Positions 44,501 to 59,500 are shown, numbered from the stretch's first letter. The stretch: 64,000 bases of DNA from Nocardia acididurans (GCF_016741815.1 NZ_JAERRJ010000007.1:1-64000); one strand, 5' to 3'. A program made the numbers and translations. Notes: a model not told the origin generated them from the sequence alone.

Positions 44501-47500
44501 CCGCCGTGGCCGGGGCCCGGAACTCCTGGGGCGCGAACCCGGGTTCGGGCAGTGCCCGGCGATCGAGTTTGCCGCTGGTGGTCAATGGCAGCGCGTCGAG
44601 CACCATGACCACGTCGGGCACCATGTAGCCCGGAACGTACGCGGCGACGGCCGTCCTGACCTCCTCCGCGTCCAGGACGAAACCGGGTTCCGCCACCAGA
44701 TAGCCCACCAGATACACACCGGCACGGCCGTTCTCGGGATTCTCGGCGTGGGCGACGACCACGGCCTGCGCCACGCCCGGCACGGCGGTCAGCGCGGTTT
44801 CCACCTCGCCCGGTTCCAGACGCTGACCGCGCACCTTCACCTGGAAGTCGGCGCGGCCCACGAACTCCAGAGTCGCTGTCCCGGCGCCGGATTCGACGCG
44901 GATCCAGCGCACCAGGTCGCCGGTGCGGTACAGCCGGGCACCGGACGCGCCGAAGGGATCGGCGATGAACCGGGTCGCGGTCAGTCCCGGCCGATGCCGA
45001 TAACCGCGTGCCACACCGGGACCCGACACGTACAGCTCACCGGCCACGCCTTCGGGCACCGGCCGCAGCCACGGGTCCAGCACCAGCGCGCTCGTGCCCG
45101 CGATCGGGCCGCCGATGCTGACCTGTCCGTCCGGCAGCAGGGCGGTGCCGGTCGTCCAGATGGTGGCCTCGGCCGGACCGTAGAGGTTGTGGACGCGACG
45201 GGTTCCGGCGGTATCGGTGCCCGACCACTGCCGGGCCAGCTGCGGCTCGCAGCGGTCGCCGCCGGTCAGCACCACCTGCAGCGTGTCCAGGCCGGCGGGG
45301 TCGATCGACCGGGCCACCGCCGGGGTCAGGAAGGCATGGGTGATGTCGTTGCCGCGCAGCAGATCCCGCAGGGGCTGCCCGCCGTACACGTCGGCGGGCG
45401 CGATGATCATCGCCGCGCCCGCGGGCACGGCCAGCAGGAGTTCGAGAATCGCGGCGTCGAAGGTCCGGGCCGCCACGGCGAGCACCCGGGAGTCCGGGCC
45501 CACCGCACACCGTCGCCGATGGTCGGCCACGAGGGCGGCCAGTCCGGCGTGGGTGACGTCCACGCCCTTGGGACGGCCGGTGGAACCGGAGGTGTAGACC
45601 ACGTACGCCGTGTGGCCCGCGCGCAGCGTCCCCCGGCGATCGGCATCGGTCACGGGCGCAGCGGAGAACCACGACAGGTCGAGGTGGTCGAGGTGGACCA
45701 CATCCGTCCCGGGCAGGTCGAGTGCGGCGTCGGCGCGGGCCAGGACGCAGCGAACCCCGGAATCGGTGCACACGAACTGATTTCGTTCCGCCGGATGGGC
45801 CGGATCCACCGACAGGAAGGCCGCGCCCGTCTTGGCCACCGCCCACACGCCGAGCAGCCATTCCAGCGAACGCGGAACGGCGAGCGCGACCACGGTTCGC
45901 GGTCCCACCCCCCGTTCGATCAGCAGGCGGGCCAGCCGATTCGAATGCTCGTCGAGTTCACGGTAGGAGATGCGCCGGTCGCCGTCGACCACGGCGTCCC
46001 CGTCCGGCGCGGCGGCCACCGCCGCCGCCAGCAGGGCGGGCAGTGTCGTGGTGGCCGCCGCGGGTGAATGATCGTCCGCCGCAGCAAGATCCGCCGCGGC
46101 CGCACCGTAGCGTCCCCATTCGTGGACGAGCCGGTTCCGCTCGGTCGCCGGCATCGTCTCCAGGTCGCGCACCGGGACAGCGCCGTCGCGGGCGAGTGCC
46201 CGCAGTGTCCACCCCAGTCGTTCGCCGAGCTCCGCGATGGCAGCGGCCTCGAAAAGGTCTGGGCGGTACTGCAATCGGATGCGCAGCTCGTCGCGCAGGA
46301 CAGCGGTGCAGGACAGCGGGTAGTGCGTGGCGTCGGCGGCGGTGATGCCGGTGACGGTCAGGTCGCCGTGTCCCACGGTGTGCCGGATGTCGTCCATGTC
46401 GACGGGGTAGGACTCGAGCACCATCAGGGTGTCGAAGAGCCGGTCGTAGCCGGTGAGCGTGTGGATCTCCCGCAGCCCGGCGTGCTGATGCTCGAGCAGT
46501 GCCGCCTGCTCGTCGTGCAGCCGGGTCCACAGGCCGCCAACGGTTTCCGTGGGGTCGAGCCGGACCCGGGTCGCGACGGTATTGATGAACAGGCCGATGG
46601 TGTGCGCGGCGGCGGGCAGTTCGCCGGGACGCCCGGAGACGGTCGCGCCGAACACCACATCGGTGCGCCCGGTGCACCCTGCGATCAGCAGCGCCCACGC
46701 GGATTGCAGCACCGTGTTCATGGTGACGCCGGTCGCGGCAGCCGCCGCGACGAGTGCCCGGGTGTCGGCGGCGTCGAGCGCGATCGACAGATCCGCGACG
46801 GTGCCCGCCGCGCTGTCGGAGCCGGCTGCGCCCGCCACGAGGGTGGGTTCGACGCCGTCGAGCGCTGTCGCCCAGGCGGCGTGTGCGGCCTCGTGGTCAC
46901 GAGATGCCAACCATGCCAGGTAATCCCGATACGAGCCGGGCGTCTGTGTGGCCGGGGTGCCCGCGTATTCGGCGAACAGGTCGGTGATCAGCAGCGGGTA
47001 GGACCAGCCGTCGAGGATGACATGATGGTTGGTGAGGATCAGCGCCCATCGGCCGGGCTCCAGGGCCGCCACGGTGCACCGCAGCAGCGGCGGTACGGCG
47101 AGATCGAAGGGCTTCGCCTGCTCGCGCCCGGCCAGTTCGGTCAGCGCCGTCTCGGGATCGTGGTCACCGGTGAGGTCGACCACCCGCCAGGGCATCTCGA
47201 CATCCTCACAGAGCACCGCCACGTTCCGGCCGGTTCCGGTGGTGGTGAACGCGGTCCGCAGGCCCGTGTGCCGGGCCAGCAGACGTGTGGCCGCCGCCCG
47301 CAGCCGGTCGAGGTCGAGATCGCCGGAAAGCCGCAGAATCAGTTGTGCGACATAGGCATCCGTCTCGGCGTCGGCGTCGGCCAGGTGGGCGTGGAACAGC
47401 AGGCCCGCCTGCAGCGGGGTCACCGGCCACACGTCCGACAGCGACGGATAGGCGTGTTCCAGCGTCGTCAGGTCGGACCGGGTCACCGGGATCAGGTCGA

Positions 47501-50500
47501 AATCCGACGGCGAATGTCCGCCCGCGCCGGGGGTTTCGGCGTGAGCCGCGACCGCCGCCGAGACCTGCGACCAGATCCGCGCCAGTTCTTCGACTTCGGC
47601 GGGATCGAGCAGGGTGCGCGGGAACCGGAAGGTGGCCCGCATCCGATCGTCGAGTACGACCGCGGAGATGTCGACGGCGACCGTCACCGGCATGGCGGGA
47701 TCCGGCGCCACGGTGAGCTCGCCCAATCCGCCGTGTGGATCGGCGGTTTCGAGATCGGCGGCGGCGACCCGGCCCAGGTAGTTGAATCCGACGTGGCCCG
47801 GCAGGTGATCGGGCAGCAGGCTCGCCGTCTCCTCGTTCAGGTAGCGCAGCAGGCCGTAGCCGATGCCCTTGTCCGGAATCGACCGCAGCGTCTCCTTCAC
47901 CGACAGCACCGCCGCGGCGACGGCGTCCCCACCGGCGGCTACGGCGTGCGGATCGATGCCGGACAGGTCGAACCGCACCGGGAACATGGTGGTGAACCAG
48001 CCGACCGTCCGCGACAGGTCCGCGCCCGCCAGCACCTGTTCCTCGCGGCCGTGGCCCTCCAGCCGCACCAGTACCGACGACTCGTCGATACCCCGGCGAG
48101 CACGCCAGATCCGCACGGCCACCGCCACAGCGGCGAGCAGCCCGTCGTTGACGCCACCGTGGAACACCGCCGGGACGGTGGTGAGCAGTGATCGTGTCAC
48201 CGGCTCCGGCAGCTCCACACTCACCTGCTCGAGCGTTTCGGCGGTGTCGATGTCGGGATTCAGTTCCCGGCCGCCCCAGACCGGGTCCGGACCGGAGATC
48301 ATGGACCGCCACAGCCCCAGTTCCGCCACTCGCGCGGGTTCGGCGGCCGCCGTCCGCAGTCCGTGCGCCCAGCGGCGCATGGAGGTTCCCACGGGTTCCA
48401 GCGCCGGTGCCGCCCCCGCCCGGGCCTGCTCGACCGCCGACAGCAGGTCCGGCACCAGCACCCGCCAGGAGACGCCGTCGACGACCAGGTGATGGGCGGC
48501 CACCAGCAGCCATCCGGCCTCGTGGCCCGAGTCCAGCCAGACGAAGCGCACCATGGCCGCGCCGACCGGATTCAGCTGTGCCACCGCCGAATCCAGCTCT
48601 GCGGCGGCGAAGTCGGCCACCTGCCGGCGGCCGGTGTCGGTATCGGGCTCGAGCTCGGCCGGCAGCGTGCGCCGGTGCAGCACCGATTCCGGATCGACAC
48701 CGCCGGGCGCGGCCACCTCGAGCTCCCAGTCGCCGGACTCGTTGCGCCGCAACCGGGAACGCAGCAGGTCGTGCCGATCCAGCACCGCGCCTATCGCTTC
48801 GAGCAGCTGTGCCCGGTCGAGGCCCGCGGGCATCCGCAGCACCACGTGCTGTTCGAAACGCTGGAAGCCGTTGCCCCACTCCGTCATCCACAGGGCCACC
48901 GGCAGCAGCGGCACGGCGCCCACCCCGCCGCCGGGCAGCTCGGCCACTGTCTCGGCCCGCTCGGTAGCGGCCGACCCGGCACAGCGTGCGAGTCGCGCGG
49001 CGGTGCGCTGTTCGAAGACATCGCGCGGACCGAACACCACACCGCGCGCCCGCGCCTTGGACACGACCTGGATCGACACGATGGAATCACCGCCGAGGGC
49101 GAAGAAATCATCGTCCGCGCCGACCCGTTCCACGCCCAGCACCTCGGCGAACACCTCGGCCACCAGCTGTTCCACCGGCGAGGACGGCGCACGGAACTCC
49201 CGTGCAGCGAATTCCGGCTCCGGCAGCGCCCGCCGATCCACCTTGCCGCTGCTCGTCAACGGCAGGTCATCGAGCACCATCACCACATCGGGCACCATGT
49301 ACCCGGGCAGGCGTTCGCCGAGCGTGGCACGGATCGCGCCGGGGTCGACGGCGTCACCGGCACGGGTGACCACATAGCCCACCAAACGCACACCGGCAGC
49401 GGCATTGTCGCCGGCCGGGCGCACGACGACGACGGCCTGATCGATACCCGGCAGCGCACACAGCGCCGCCTCGACCTCACCCGGTTCGAGTCGTTGCCCG
49501 CGCACCTTCACCTGGAAGTCGGAGCGGCCCGCGAACACCAGAACCTGTGCGTCCGTGCCGGATTCGTCCGCGACCCAGCGCACCAGGTCACCGGTGCGGT
49601 AGAGCCGCTCCCCCGTTCCGTAGGGGTTCGCCACGAATCGCGCGGCGGTCAGCGCCGGTCGGCCCCGATATCCGCGCGCCACACCGGATCCCACGATGTA
49701 CAGCTCGCCCACCACGCCGAGCGGCACCGGGCGCAGGGACGCGTCCAGCACGACGACGCCCATACCGGCTATGCCCGAACCCATGTCGAGCTGATCGGCT
49801 CCGGTCAGCTCGCGGCTGATCGTCATCATGACGGTGGTCTCGGTCGGCCCGTAGGTGTTGAAGAATCGACGGGCGCAGGCGGTATCGGTCCGCGACCACC
49901 GTGCCACCACCCGCGGCGAATAGCCCTCACCGCCGACCGTCAGGACGCGCAGCGCGTCGAGGCCCTCGGGCTCCATCGAGGCCACCACCGACGGGGTGAG
50001 GAAGGCGTGCGTGATCCCGAGATCGCGCACGAACTCGGCCAGCGGCCGTCCGCCGTACACCTCCTCGGGGGCGAGTGCCAGGGTCGCGCCGACCGGCACG
50101 GCGAGCAGCAGTTCGAGTACGGACGCGTCGAAAGTACGTGCGGAGACGCCCAATACCCGCGCGGAGGCGTCGAGGGCGTACCGGTCTCGCTGTGCGGCGG
50201 CGACCGCGGCCAGCCCGGCGTGTGCGACCGCCACACCCTTCGGACGGCCGGTCGAACCCGAGGTGTAGACGACATAGGCGGTATTGCCCGGCCGCAGCGT
50301 GCCGTGTCGATCCGCGTCGGTCACCGGCGACGACGAGAACCGCTGGATCTCGTCGGCCATCGCCGGGTCGTCGGTGATCGCCCAGGTGACCGTGTCCGGC
50401 AGGTTCGCGGCGTGCCGGGTGGTCGTGATGCCCAGCAGTGCATCGGAATCGGCGCACAGGAACCGGCTCCGCTCGATCGGGTAGGCCGGATCCAGGGACA

Positions 50501-53500
50501 GGAATCCGCCGCCCGCCTTGGTGACGGCCCATACCGCCGACACCCAGCCCGCCGACCTCGGCAGTGCGAGGGCGATCACCGATTCCGGTCCGACGCCACG
50601 ATGGATCAGCAAGCGCGCCAGCCGGTTCGAGTGTTCGTCGAGTTCGCGATAGGAGATCCGGCGGTCACCGTCCAGCACCGCGACACCGTCCGGGTTGGCG
50701 GCCACGGCGGCAGCCAGCAGCATCGGCAGGGTGGCGGGTTCGACAGCGTCCGCGCGCTGGAGATTCTGGAGCAGCGACCGGCGTTCGTCCGGTGCCAGCA
50801 GGTTGATGTCGCGCACCCGGACAGTGGGGTCGGCGGTCACCGTGCGCAGTACCCGACGCAGGCGGGCCGCGAGGGCGGTGATCGTGGCGGGGTCGAAAAG
50901 GTCGGTGGCATAGCCGATGTCGACCGGCATCGTGCCGTCGGCGGCGGGTTTGCCGGACAGGGTCAGCGACAGGTCGAAGCGTTCGACGCCGAGCTCGACG
51001 GGGTACGGGGTCACGTCCACGCCGGACAGCCGGATATCGGCCGGATCGAGATCGTGGAAGGCCAGCATCACCTGGAACAGCGGATGGTGCGCCTGACTGC
51101 GCGGCGGGTCCAGCGTCTCCACGACCTGTTCGAACGGCACCTCACCGTGCGCGAAGGCGTCCAGATCCACGGCGCGGACCCGGGTCAGCAGGTCGGCGAA
51201 GGTCGCCGACTCCTCGACGCCGGTGCGCAGCACCACCGTGTTGACGAACATGCCGACCACATCGTCGAGCAGCTCCGAGCCACGCCCCGAAACCGGTGTG
51301 CCCACGGTGATATCGGTGCTGCCGGACAGCCGGGCGAGCACCACCGTCAGCGCCGCGTGGAACACCATGAACACCGTCGCGCCGCGCTCCTGGGCGAGGG
51401 CGTGCAGTGCGGCGGCGGTCTCCGCGTCCACGGCGAATCGGTGGGTCGCGCCCCGGTGCGACGCGACGGCGGGGCGCGGGCGATCGGTCGGCAGCTCCAG
51501 GGCCTCGGGCAGCTCCCGCAATTGCCCGCTCCAGTACCGGAGCTGCTGTGCCAGCACCGATTCCGGATCGTTCGCGGAGCCCAGCAGTTCCCGCTGCCAC
51601 AGCGTGTAGTCCGCGTACTGGACCGGCAACGGCGTCCAATCCGGGTGCCGCCCGGCGCACCTGGCCGCGTAGGCGGTGGCCAGATCACGTGCGAGCGGGG
51701 CCATGGAGAAGCCGTCGGCGGCGATGTGGTGCACCGCCATCACCAGGATGTGTGCGTCCCGGTCCACCCGCAGCAGTCGTGCGCGCAGCGGAACCTGTTC
51801 GGCCACATCGAATCCCGGGGACATCACTGCGGATACGGCTGCGATGCCACGACCCGGCTCGACGTGCCGGGGCGACAGATCCACATCGACGGCCGCGGTC
51901 AGCTCCGCCACCGGGACCACCGACTGGTACGGCACGCCCTCCGCATCCGGATACCGGGTCCGCAGCACCTCGTGCCGGGCCAGCACATCCCACAGCGCGT
52001 CCGACAGCGCCGGGACGTCCAGGTCACCGGACAGCGCCAGCGCCAGCGGAAGGCTGTAGGCCGCGGTCTCGGGGGCGAAGCGGTTCACGAACCACATGCG
52101 CTGCTGCGCGAACGACAGCGGCACCCGCTCCGGTCGCACCCGCGGGCGCAGGCGCGGTCCGACCGCCGCCGCATCCGAGGCACGCGCGCTCAGCAGTGCG
52201 GCCAGCTCCGTCACCGTCGCCGCCTCGAACACGTCCCGGACGCTCACCGCCCTGTCCAGCCGTTCGGCCAGGCGGGCCGCGAACCGGGTGGCGGACAACG
52301 AGTTTCCGCCCGAGGCGAAGAAGCCGTCGTCCGCGCCGACGCCGTCGAGGCCCAGTATCTCGGCGAACACGTCCGCGACCATCGCCTCCATCGGCGTGGA
52401 CGGTGCCCGGTAGCTGGACCGCGCGGTCGCCGGTTCCGGCAGGGCCGCCTTGTTCAGCTTGCCGTTCATCGTCAGCGGCAGTTCGTCCAGCACCATGACG
52501 ACATCGGGCACCAGGTATCCGGGCAGGCGCTGCCCCACCGCACGCCGCACCTCGGCCGGATTCAGCTCGCCGCCCGTCCCGGCAGCGACATAGGCCACCA
52601 GCCGCGCATCGGTTTCGGTATCCGGCGCGTGCACAAGGACCACCGCCCGCTCGACCCCGGGCAGGGCGCACAGGGCCGACTCGATCTCGCCGAGTTCGAT
52701 GCGCTGCCCGCGCACCTTCACCTGGTGGTCGGAGCGGCCCGCGAAGACCAGAACCCCGGCGTCCGAATCGAATTCGTCCACGTTCCAGCGCACCAGATCG
52801 CCCGTGCGGTACAACCGGTCCCCCGCCGTCCCGAAGGGATTCGCGACGAACCGTGCGGCGGTCAGTCCCGCCCGGCCCCGATAGCCCTGTGCCACACCGG
52901 GTCCGGACAAATACAGCTCACCGGTGACGCCGTCGGGCACCGGACGCAGCCATGTGTCCAGCACCAGCGCCGACATGCCGCCGAGCACCGACCCCAGGGT
53001 CACCGGGTCGCCGGGGCGCAGTTCCGCGCTCCCGGTCACCCAGATGGTCGCCTCGGCCGGGCCGTACAGGTTGTGCACGCGCCGCCGGGCGGCGGCATCG
53101 GTGCGCGACCACCGGGAGATCAGGGCGGACGGGCACGCCTCACCGGCGACGGTCAGCACCTCGAGATCGTCGAGGCCGACGGGGTCCAGCGTGCCCGCCA
53201 CGGACGGGGTGAGCACGGCGTGGCTGATGCGCCGGGTGCGGATCAGCTCGGCCAGTGCCGGGCCGCCGAAGACATCCGGGGGCGCGATCACCAGGGTGCC
53301 CGCGCCCGAAACCGCCAGCAGCAGTTCGAAGATCGCCGCGTCGAAGGTGCGAGCGGCCACGCCGAGCACCCGGGCGGCGGGGTGGACGCCCAGGCGGTGC
53401 CGCTGCCCGCCGCAGACGCCCGCCAGGCCGGTGTGCGTGACCTCCACGCCCTTCGGCCGGCCGGTGGAACCCGAGGTGTAGACGACGTAGGCGGTGCTGT

Positions 53501-56500
53501 CCGGGCGCAGCGGGGCGTGGCGCTCCGCGTCGCCGATCGGCGTGGCTGCGCCGGCCTCGATTCCAGCCGCCGTGGCGGGATCGTCCAGCACCAGCCAGGT
53601 GACACCGTCCTGCGGCAGTGCTCCGGCGTGCCGGGCGAGGGTAATGCCCACGCGCACTGTGGAATCGGAGCACATGAAGCGATTGCGCTCGAGCGGGTGC
53701 GCCGGGTCCAGGGAGAGAAAGCCCGCGCCGGTCTTGGCGATCGCCCACACCGCGAGCACCCATTCCAGCGACCGCGGTACGCCGATCGCGACCGGGGAGT
53801 CCGGGCCGAGGCCCGCGCCGATCAGGAAGCGCGCCAGCCGGTTCGAACGCTCGTCGAGGTCGCGGTAGGAGAGCCACCGGTCACCGTCGGCCACCGCTTC
53901 GCCGTCGGGGTCGACCGCCACGGCCGACGCCAGCACCTCGGGCAGGGTCGTCATGGGCGTCGTCGCGGCGGCCGCGAGATCGGCGGCGCGGCCGTGCCCC
54001 CAGCGCAGCAGTCGCCGCTCGGTCTCCGACAGCGGCTCGATCGCCCGCACCGGGCGGCCCGGATCGACTGTGACGGAACGCAGTATCCGTTCCAGGCGTA
54101 CGGCCAGCCGTGCGACGGTGGCGGCGTCGAGGGCGTCGGGCCGGTACTGCAGCCGGATCCGCATCCCGCCCTGCACGGTGACGCTGCAGGTGAGCGGGTA
54201 GTGCGTGGAGTCGGTCGCGGTGACCCCGGCGAGTTCGAGGTCGCGGCTGTCGGTGAGCGTGCGGATATGGTCCGCGTCAACGGGATACGACTCGAGCACC
54301 ATGACGGTGTCGAACAGGCTGTCGTGCCCGGTGAGCTCGTGGATATCGGACAACCCGACGTGCTGGTGATCGAGCAGCGCCGCCTGTTCGCCGTGGATGC
54401 GCGTCCAGAGCTGGGCGGCGGTCTCGGCCGGATCCAGCCGGATGCGGGTCGCGATCGTGTTCACGAACAGGCCGACAGTGCTGTCCGCGCCGGGCAATTC
54501 GCCGGGGCGGCCCGATACCGCCGTACCGAACACCACATCGGTGCGACCGCTGAGCCGGGCCACCAGCAGCGCCCAGGCGGATTGCAGCACCGTGTGCACG
54601 GTGACTCCGGCGGCGGCCGCGACCGCGGTCAGCTCCCGCGCCGCGGTGTCGTCGACGGTGAGCCATTCCTCGGCCACCGCGCCCGCGCCGGTTACAGCCG
54701 GACCCGCGATCAGCGTCGGTTCGGCACCGTCGAGGGCCCGGCTCCAGGCCGTAGCGGCCGCGTCGTGATCACGAGTCGTCAACCACGCCAGGAAGTCTCG
54801 ATACGAACCGGGCGCGGCGCCCGCGCCGCCCGCGGCGTAGTGCGTGAACAGGTCGGTGATCAGCAGGGGGTAGGACCAGCCGTCGAGGATGAGATGGTGA
54901 TTCGTCAGGATCAGCGCCCACCGGTCGCCGCCGAGTTCGGCCAGCACCCAGCGCAGCAGTGGCGGCCGGGACGGATCGAACCGGATCGTCCGCTGCGCGG
55001 CGGCCACTTCGGCCAAGGCCGCGTCAGGATCGAGGCGGCCGGTGAGATCGACCTGCTCCCAGGACGATTCGACGTCACCGCACACCACCGCGACCGCTGC
55101 ACCGCCACCGATGGTGGTGAAGGCCGTGCGCAGGATCGCGTGCCGATCCACCAGCGCGGCCGCGGCCGCGCGCAGCCGCTCACCGTCCAGCAGGCCGTCG
55201 AGTCGCAGCACCAACTGTGCGACATAGGCATCCGATTCGGCGGGCGCGGTCAGTCCGGTGTGGAACAGCAGACCGGCCTGCAGCGGGGTCACCGGCCACA
55301 CGTCGGTCATCGACGGATACGCCCGTTCCAGGGCGTGCACCTCGGACTGTGTCACGGCGACCAGCCCGAAATCGGCGGGGGAATGCCCACCCGCACCGGG
55401 GGTTTCGGCGTGCGCGACGATCGCGGTCAGCACCTGGGACCACAGGTCCGCCAGCTCTGTGATCTCCGCCGAGTTCAGCAGGGTGCGCGGGAAGCGGAAG
55501 CTGGTGTGGAGGCAGTCGTCGAGCACGAGGGCGGACGCGTCGATCGCGAGCGTCACCGGCAGATCCGGGTCCACGGCCGTCCGCACGCCCGGACCGCCGT
55601 CGATCCCGCTGTGCACCAACGGATCCAGGCCGGTGACCCGGCCCAGATAGTTGAAGCCGACACGGCCCGGCATGCGATCGGGCAACGCGCCCGCCGTGTC
55701 CGGGTTCAGGTAGCGCAGCAGGCCGTAGCCGATGCCCTTGTCCGGGATCGACCGCAGCGTCTCCTTCACCGACAGCACCGCCGCCGCGACCGCCTCCCCA
55801 CCGGCGGCCACCTCGGCGACATCGATTCCGGCGAGGTCGAACCGCACGGGGTACAGGGAGGTGAACCAGCCGACCGTCCGCGACAGGTCCGCGCCGGGGA
55901 CCACGGCTTCCTCGCGGCCGTGCCCTTCCAGCCGCACCAGCACCGACGACTCGTCGATACCCCGGCGTGCGCGCCAGATGCGCAGCGCCACAGTCAGACC
56001 CGCCAGCAGCGCGTCGTCCACGCTGCCGTGGAACGCCGCCGGAACGCGGGACAGCAGTGACCGGGTCGCCGATTCGGGCAATACCACGTCCACCTGCTCG
56101 AGGGTCGCGGCCGTATCGATTGCGGGGTCCAGTTCCCGGCCGCCCAGCACCGGATCCGGACCCGAGACCATCGACTGCCACCGGCCCAGTTCCGCCACTC
56201 GCGCGGGTTCGGTTGCGGCGGTGACCAATCCGTGCGCCCAGCGCCGCATCGACGTGCCCACCGGGTCGAGCCCCGCTCGCGTACCGGCGACCGCCTGGTC
56301 GAGGGCGCGCAGCACATCGGGCAGCAGAATCCGCCAGGAGACGCCGTCGACCACCAGGTGGTGCGCCACCGTCAGCAGTCGTCCCGGCGTCTCGGAGGCG
56401 GGCTCGAGCCACACGAACCGCACCATCGCGCCGCCGCGCGGATCCAGCGCGCGGACGGCCGAATCGAATTCCGCCGCAGCCACTTCCGCCAGACGTTCGC

Positions 56501-59500
56501 GGCCGTCCACGGTGTCGGTGGCGATCTCCGGGCCGAGCGTTCGCCGGTGCAGCAGCGCGGCGGCATCCACCGTGCCGGGGGCGTCGACCGTCAGCGACCA
56601 TTCGCCGCTCGTGTCGCGCACCAGGCGAGAACGCAGCATGTCGTGCCGATCCAGCACCGCGTTCAGCGCCGTGATCACCGCCGACGACTCGATACCGGCC
56701 GGCATCGGCAGCATCATGTGCTGCTCGAAATGATCGAAGCCCCTGCCCCACTGCGTCATCCACCGGGCGACCGGCAGCAGCGGCATCTCGCCGAGGCCGC
56801 CGCCGGGCAGTTCGGCCACGACATGCGCGGTGTCGGCCGTACGCGCACACCGCGCCAAACCCGCGGCGGTGCGCTGTTCGAAGACATCACGCGGACCGAA
56901 CACCACACCGCGCGCCCGCGCCCGCGACACCACCTGGATCGAGACGATCGAATCGCCGCCCAGGGCGAAGAAATCATCGTCCGCGCCAACCTGTTCCACG
57001 CCGAGCACCTCGGCGAACACCTCGGCCACGAGCTGCTCCACCGGCGAGGACGGCGCCCGGAACTCCCGCGGCGCGAACTCCGGTTCCGGCAGCGCCCGGC
57101 GATCGACCTTGCCGGTGCCGGTCAGCGGCAGCTCCGCGAGCACCATCACCACATCGGGAACCATGTACCCGGGCAGACGCGCGCCCAGCGCTTCCCGGAC
57201 CGCCGCGGGATCCACCGTACTGCCCGCCACCGCCTCCACGTAGGCGACCAGACGCGCACCGGCGGCGGCATCGGCACCGGGCGAGTGCACGATCACGGCG
57301 GCCCGCGCGATCTCGTCCAGCCCGCACAGCACGGCCTCGATCTCGCCGGGTTCCAGCCGCTGTCCGCGCAGCTTCAGCTGGAAGTCGGCGCGGCCCACAT
57401 AGGCCAGTGCGCCTGTCCCCGAACCTGTTCCGGCTCCGGTCCAGCGCACCAGATCCCCCGTGCGGTAGAGCCTGCGCCCCGGTCCGCCGAACGGATCGGC
57501 GATGAAGCGGGAGGCCGTCAACCCCGCCCGGCCGCGATATCCGCGTGCCACACCGGCTCCCGAGAGATACAGCTCACCCACCACACCCACCGGCACCGGC
57601 CGCAGCCGCGCATCCAATACCAGTGCGCCGATACCCGGGATCGGTCCGCCGATGCCGACCGGCTCGCCGGGCGCGAGTTCGGCGCCGGTCACCCAGATCG
57701 AGGCCTCGGCGGGCCCGTACAGGTTGTGCACCCGCCGCCGCCCGGCCGTGTCGGTGCCCGACCATCGCGAAACCAGCTGTGGCCCACACTGATCGCCACC
57801 GGTCGCCACCACGCGCAGCGTGTCCAGACCGGCGGGCTCGATCGACAGGGCGACCGCGGGGGTCAGGAAGGCGTGCGTAATGCGCTGCTCGCGCAGCAGA
57901 TCCCGCAGCGGCTGCCCGCTGTACACCTCCGCCGGCGCCACCACGAGCACGGCCGCGCCCGACACCGCGAGCAGCAGTTCGAGAATGGCCGCGTCGAAGG
58001 TGCGCGCGGCGACCGCGGGCACCCGCGAGTCCGCGTCCGCGCCGAAGCGCCGGAGGTGGTCGGCGATCAGTGTCGCGAGTCCGGCATGGGTGACCTCGAC
58101 GCCCTTGGGCCGCCCGGTCGACCCGGAGGTGTACACCATGTAGGCGGGGTTCTGCGGGCGCAGCGCGGCCCGCCGGAGCCGGTCGGTGACAGCGGTTGTC
58201 GGCTGCGCCTCGATCCGGGCGGCCACGGCCGGATCGTCCAGCGCGAGCCAGATCGCACCCTCCGCCGCAAGCTCCGACTCGAACTCGGATGTCGTAATAC
58301 CCAGGCGGACACCGGAATCCGCGCACACGTACTGGTTGCGCTCACACGGATGCGCCGGGTCGACCGAGAGGAAGGCCGCGCCCGTCTTGGCGATGGCCCA
58401 CACCGCGAGCACCCATTCCAGCGAACGCGGCACGCCGACCGCGACCACCGACTCGGCACTCGCTCCCCCGTCGATGAGCAAGCGCGCCAAGCGATTCGAC
58501 CGCTCATCGAGCTCCCGATAGGACAGGCTTCGTTCGCCGTCCACCACCGCGTCCCCGCCGGGGTTGGCGGCCACCGCCGCCGCCAGCAGATCGGGCAGCG
58601 TCACCGTGCCCGCGGGCGCGTCCAGACCCGCCAGGCCCCATTCACGGACCAGCGCGCGCCGCTCCGAGCTGGAAAGGATTTCGATGTCGTGCACCGGAAC
58701 CGCGGGATCCACCGTCACCGCGCGCAGTACGCGCTGCAGGCGGGCGACCAGGGCGGCGATGGTTTCCGCATCGAAAAGATCGGTGGCATAACCGAGTTCG
58801 ACCGGCATGGTGCCGTCGCGATCGCACGCGTCGGTGAGCGTGAAGGTCAGATCGAAGCGCTCGATACCGGTCTCCGCGCCCGAGGCGGCCACCGCCAGGC
58901 CCGGCAGGTCCAACCGGACCGCGTCGAGGTTGTGGAAGGCCAGCATCACCTGGAACAGCGGATGATGGGCCTGGCTGCGCGGCGGATCCAGCGCCTCCAC
59001 CACCTGCTCGAACGGGGCCTGCGCATGGGCGAAGGCATCCAGGTCGACCTCGCGAACCCGCGCCAGCAGATCGGTGAACGGCAGCGTCTCGTCGATGTCG
59101 GTGCGCAGCACCACCGTATTGACGAACATGCCGATCACGTCGTCGAGCAGGGCCGAGCCACGGCCCGAAACCGGCGTTCCCACCGCGATATCGGCGCTGC
59201 CGGACAGGCGGGAGAGCACCACCGCCAGCGCCGCGTGGAACACCATGAACACCGTCGCGCCACGCGCCTGGGCCAGCGCGTGCAAGCCCTCGGCCACGCG
59301 CGGTTCCAGCACGAAGCGGTGCTTCGCGCCCCGGTGCGACGCCACGGCGGGACGCGGGCGGTCCGTCGGCAACCCGGAGACCTCGGGGATATCGCGCAGT
59401 CGCTCGGCCCAGTACCGCAGATGCCGTGCCAGCACCGAATCCGGGTCGGCGACCTCCCCCAGCGAATCCCGCTGCCACAGCGCGAAATCGGCGTACTGCA

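Noticed and set aside
48363..56060. Very long plus-strand open frame (over 2,500 codons) opposite the NRPS
   Set aside because: It is antisense to NRPS modules with intact motifs. Its translation is His/Arg/Gly-rich with no domain, as expected from high-GC codon bias on the opposite strand.
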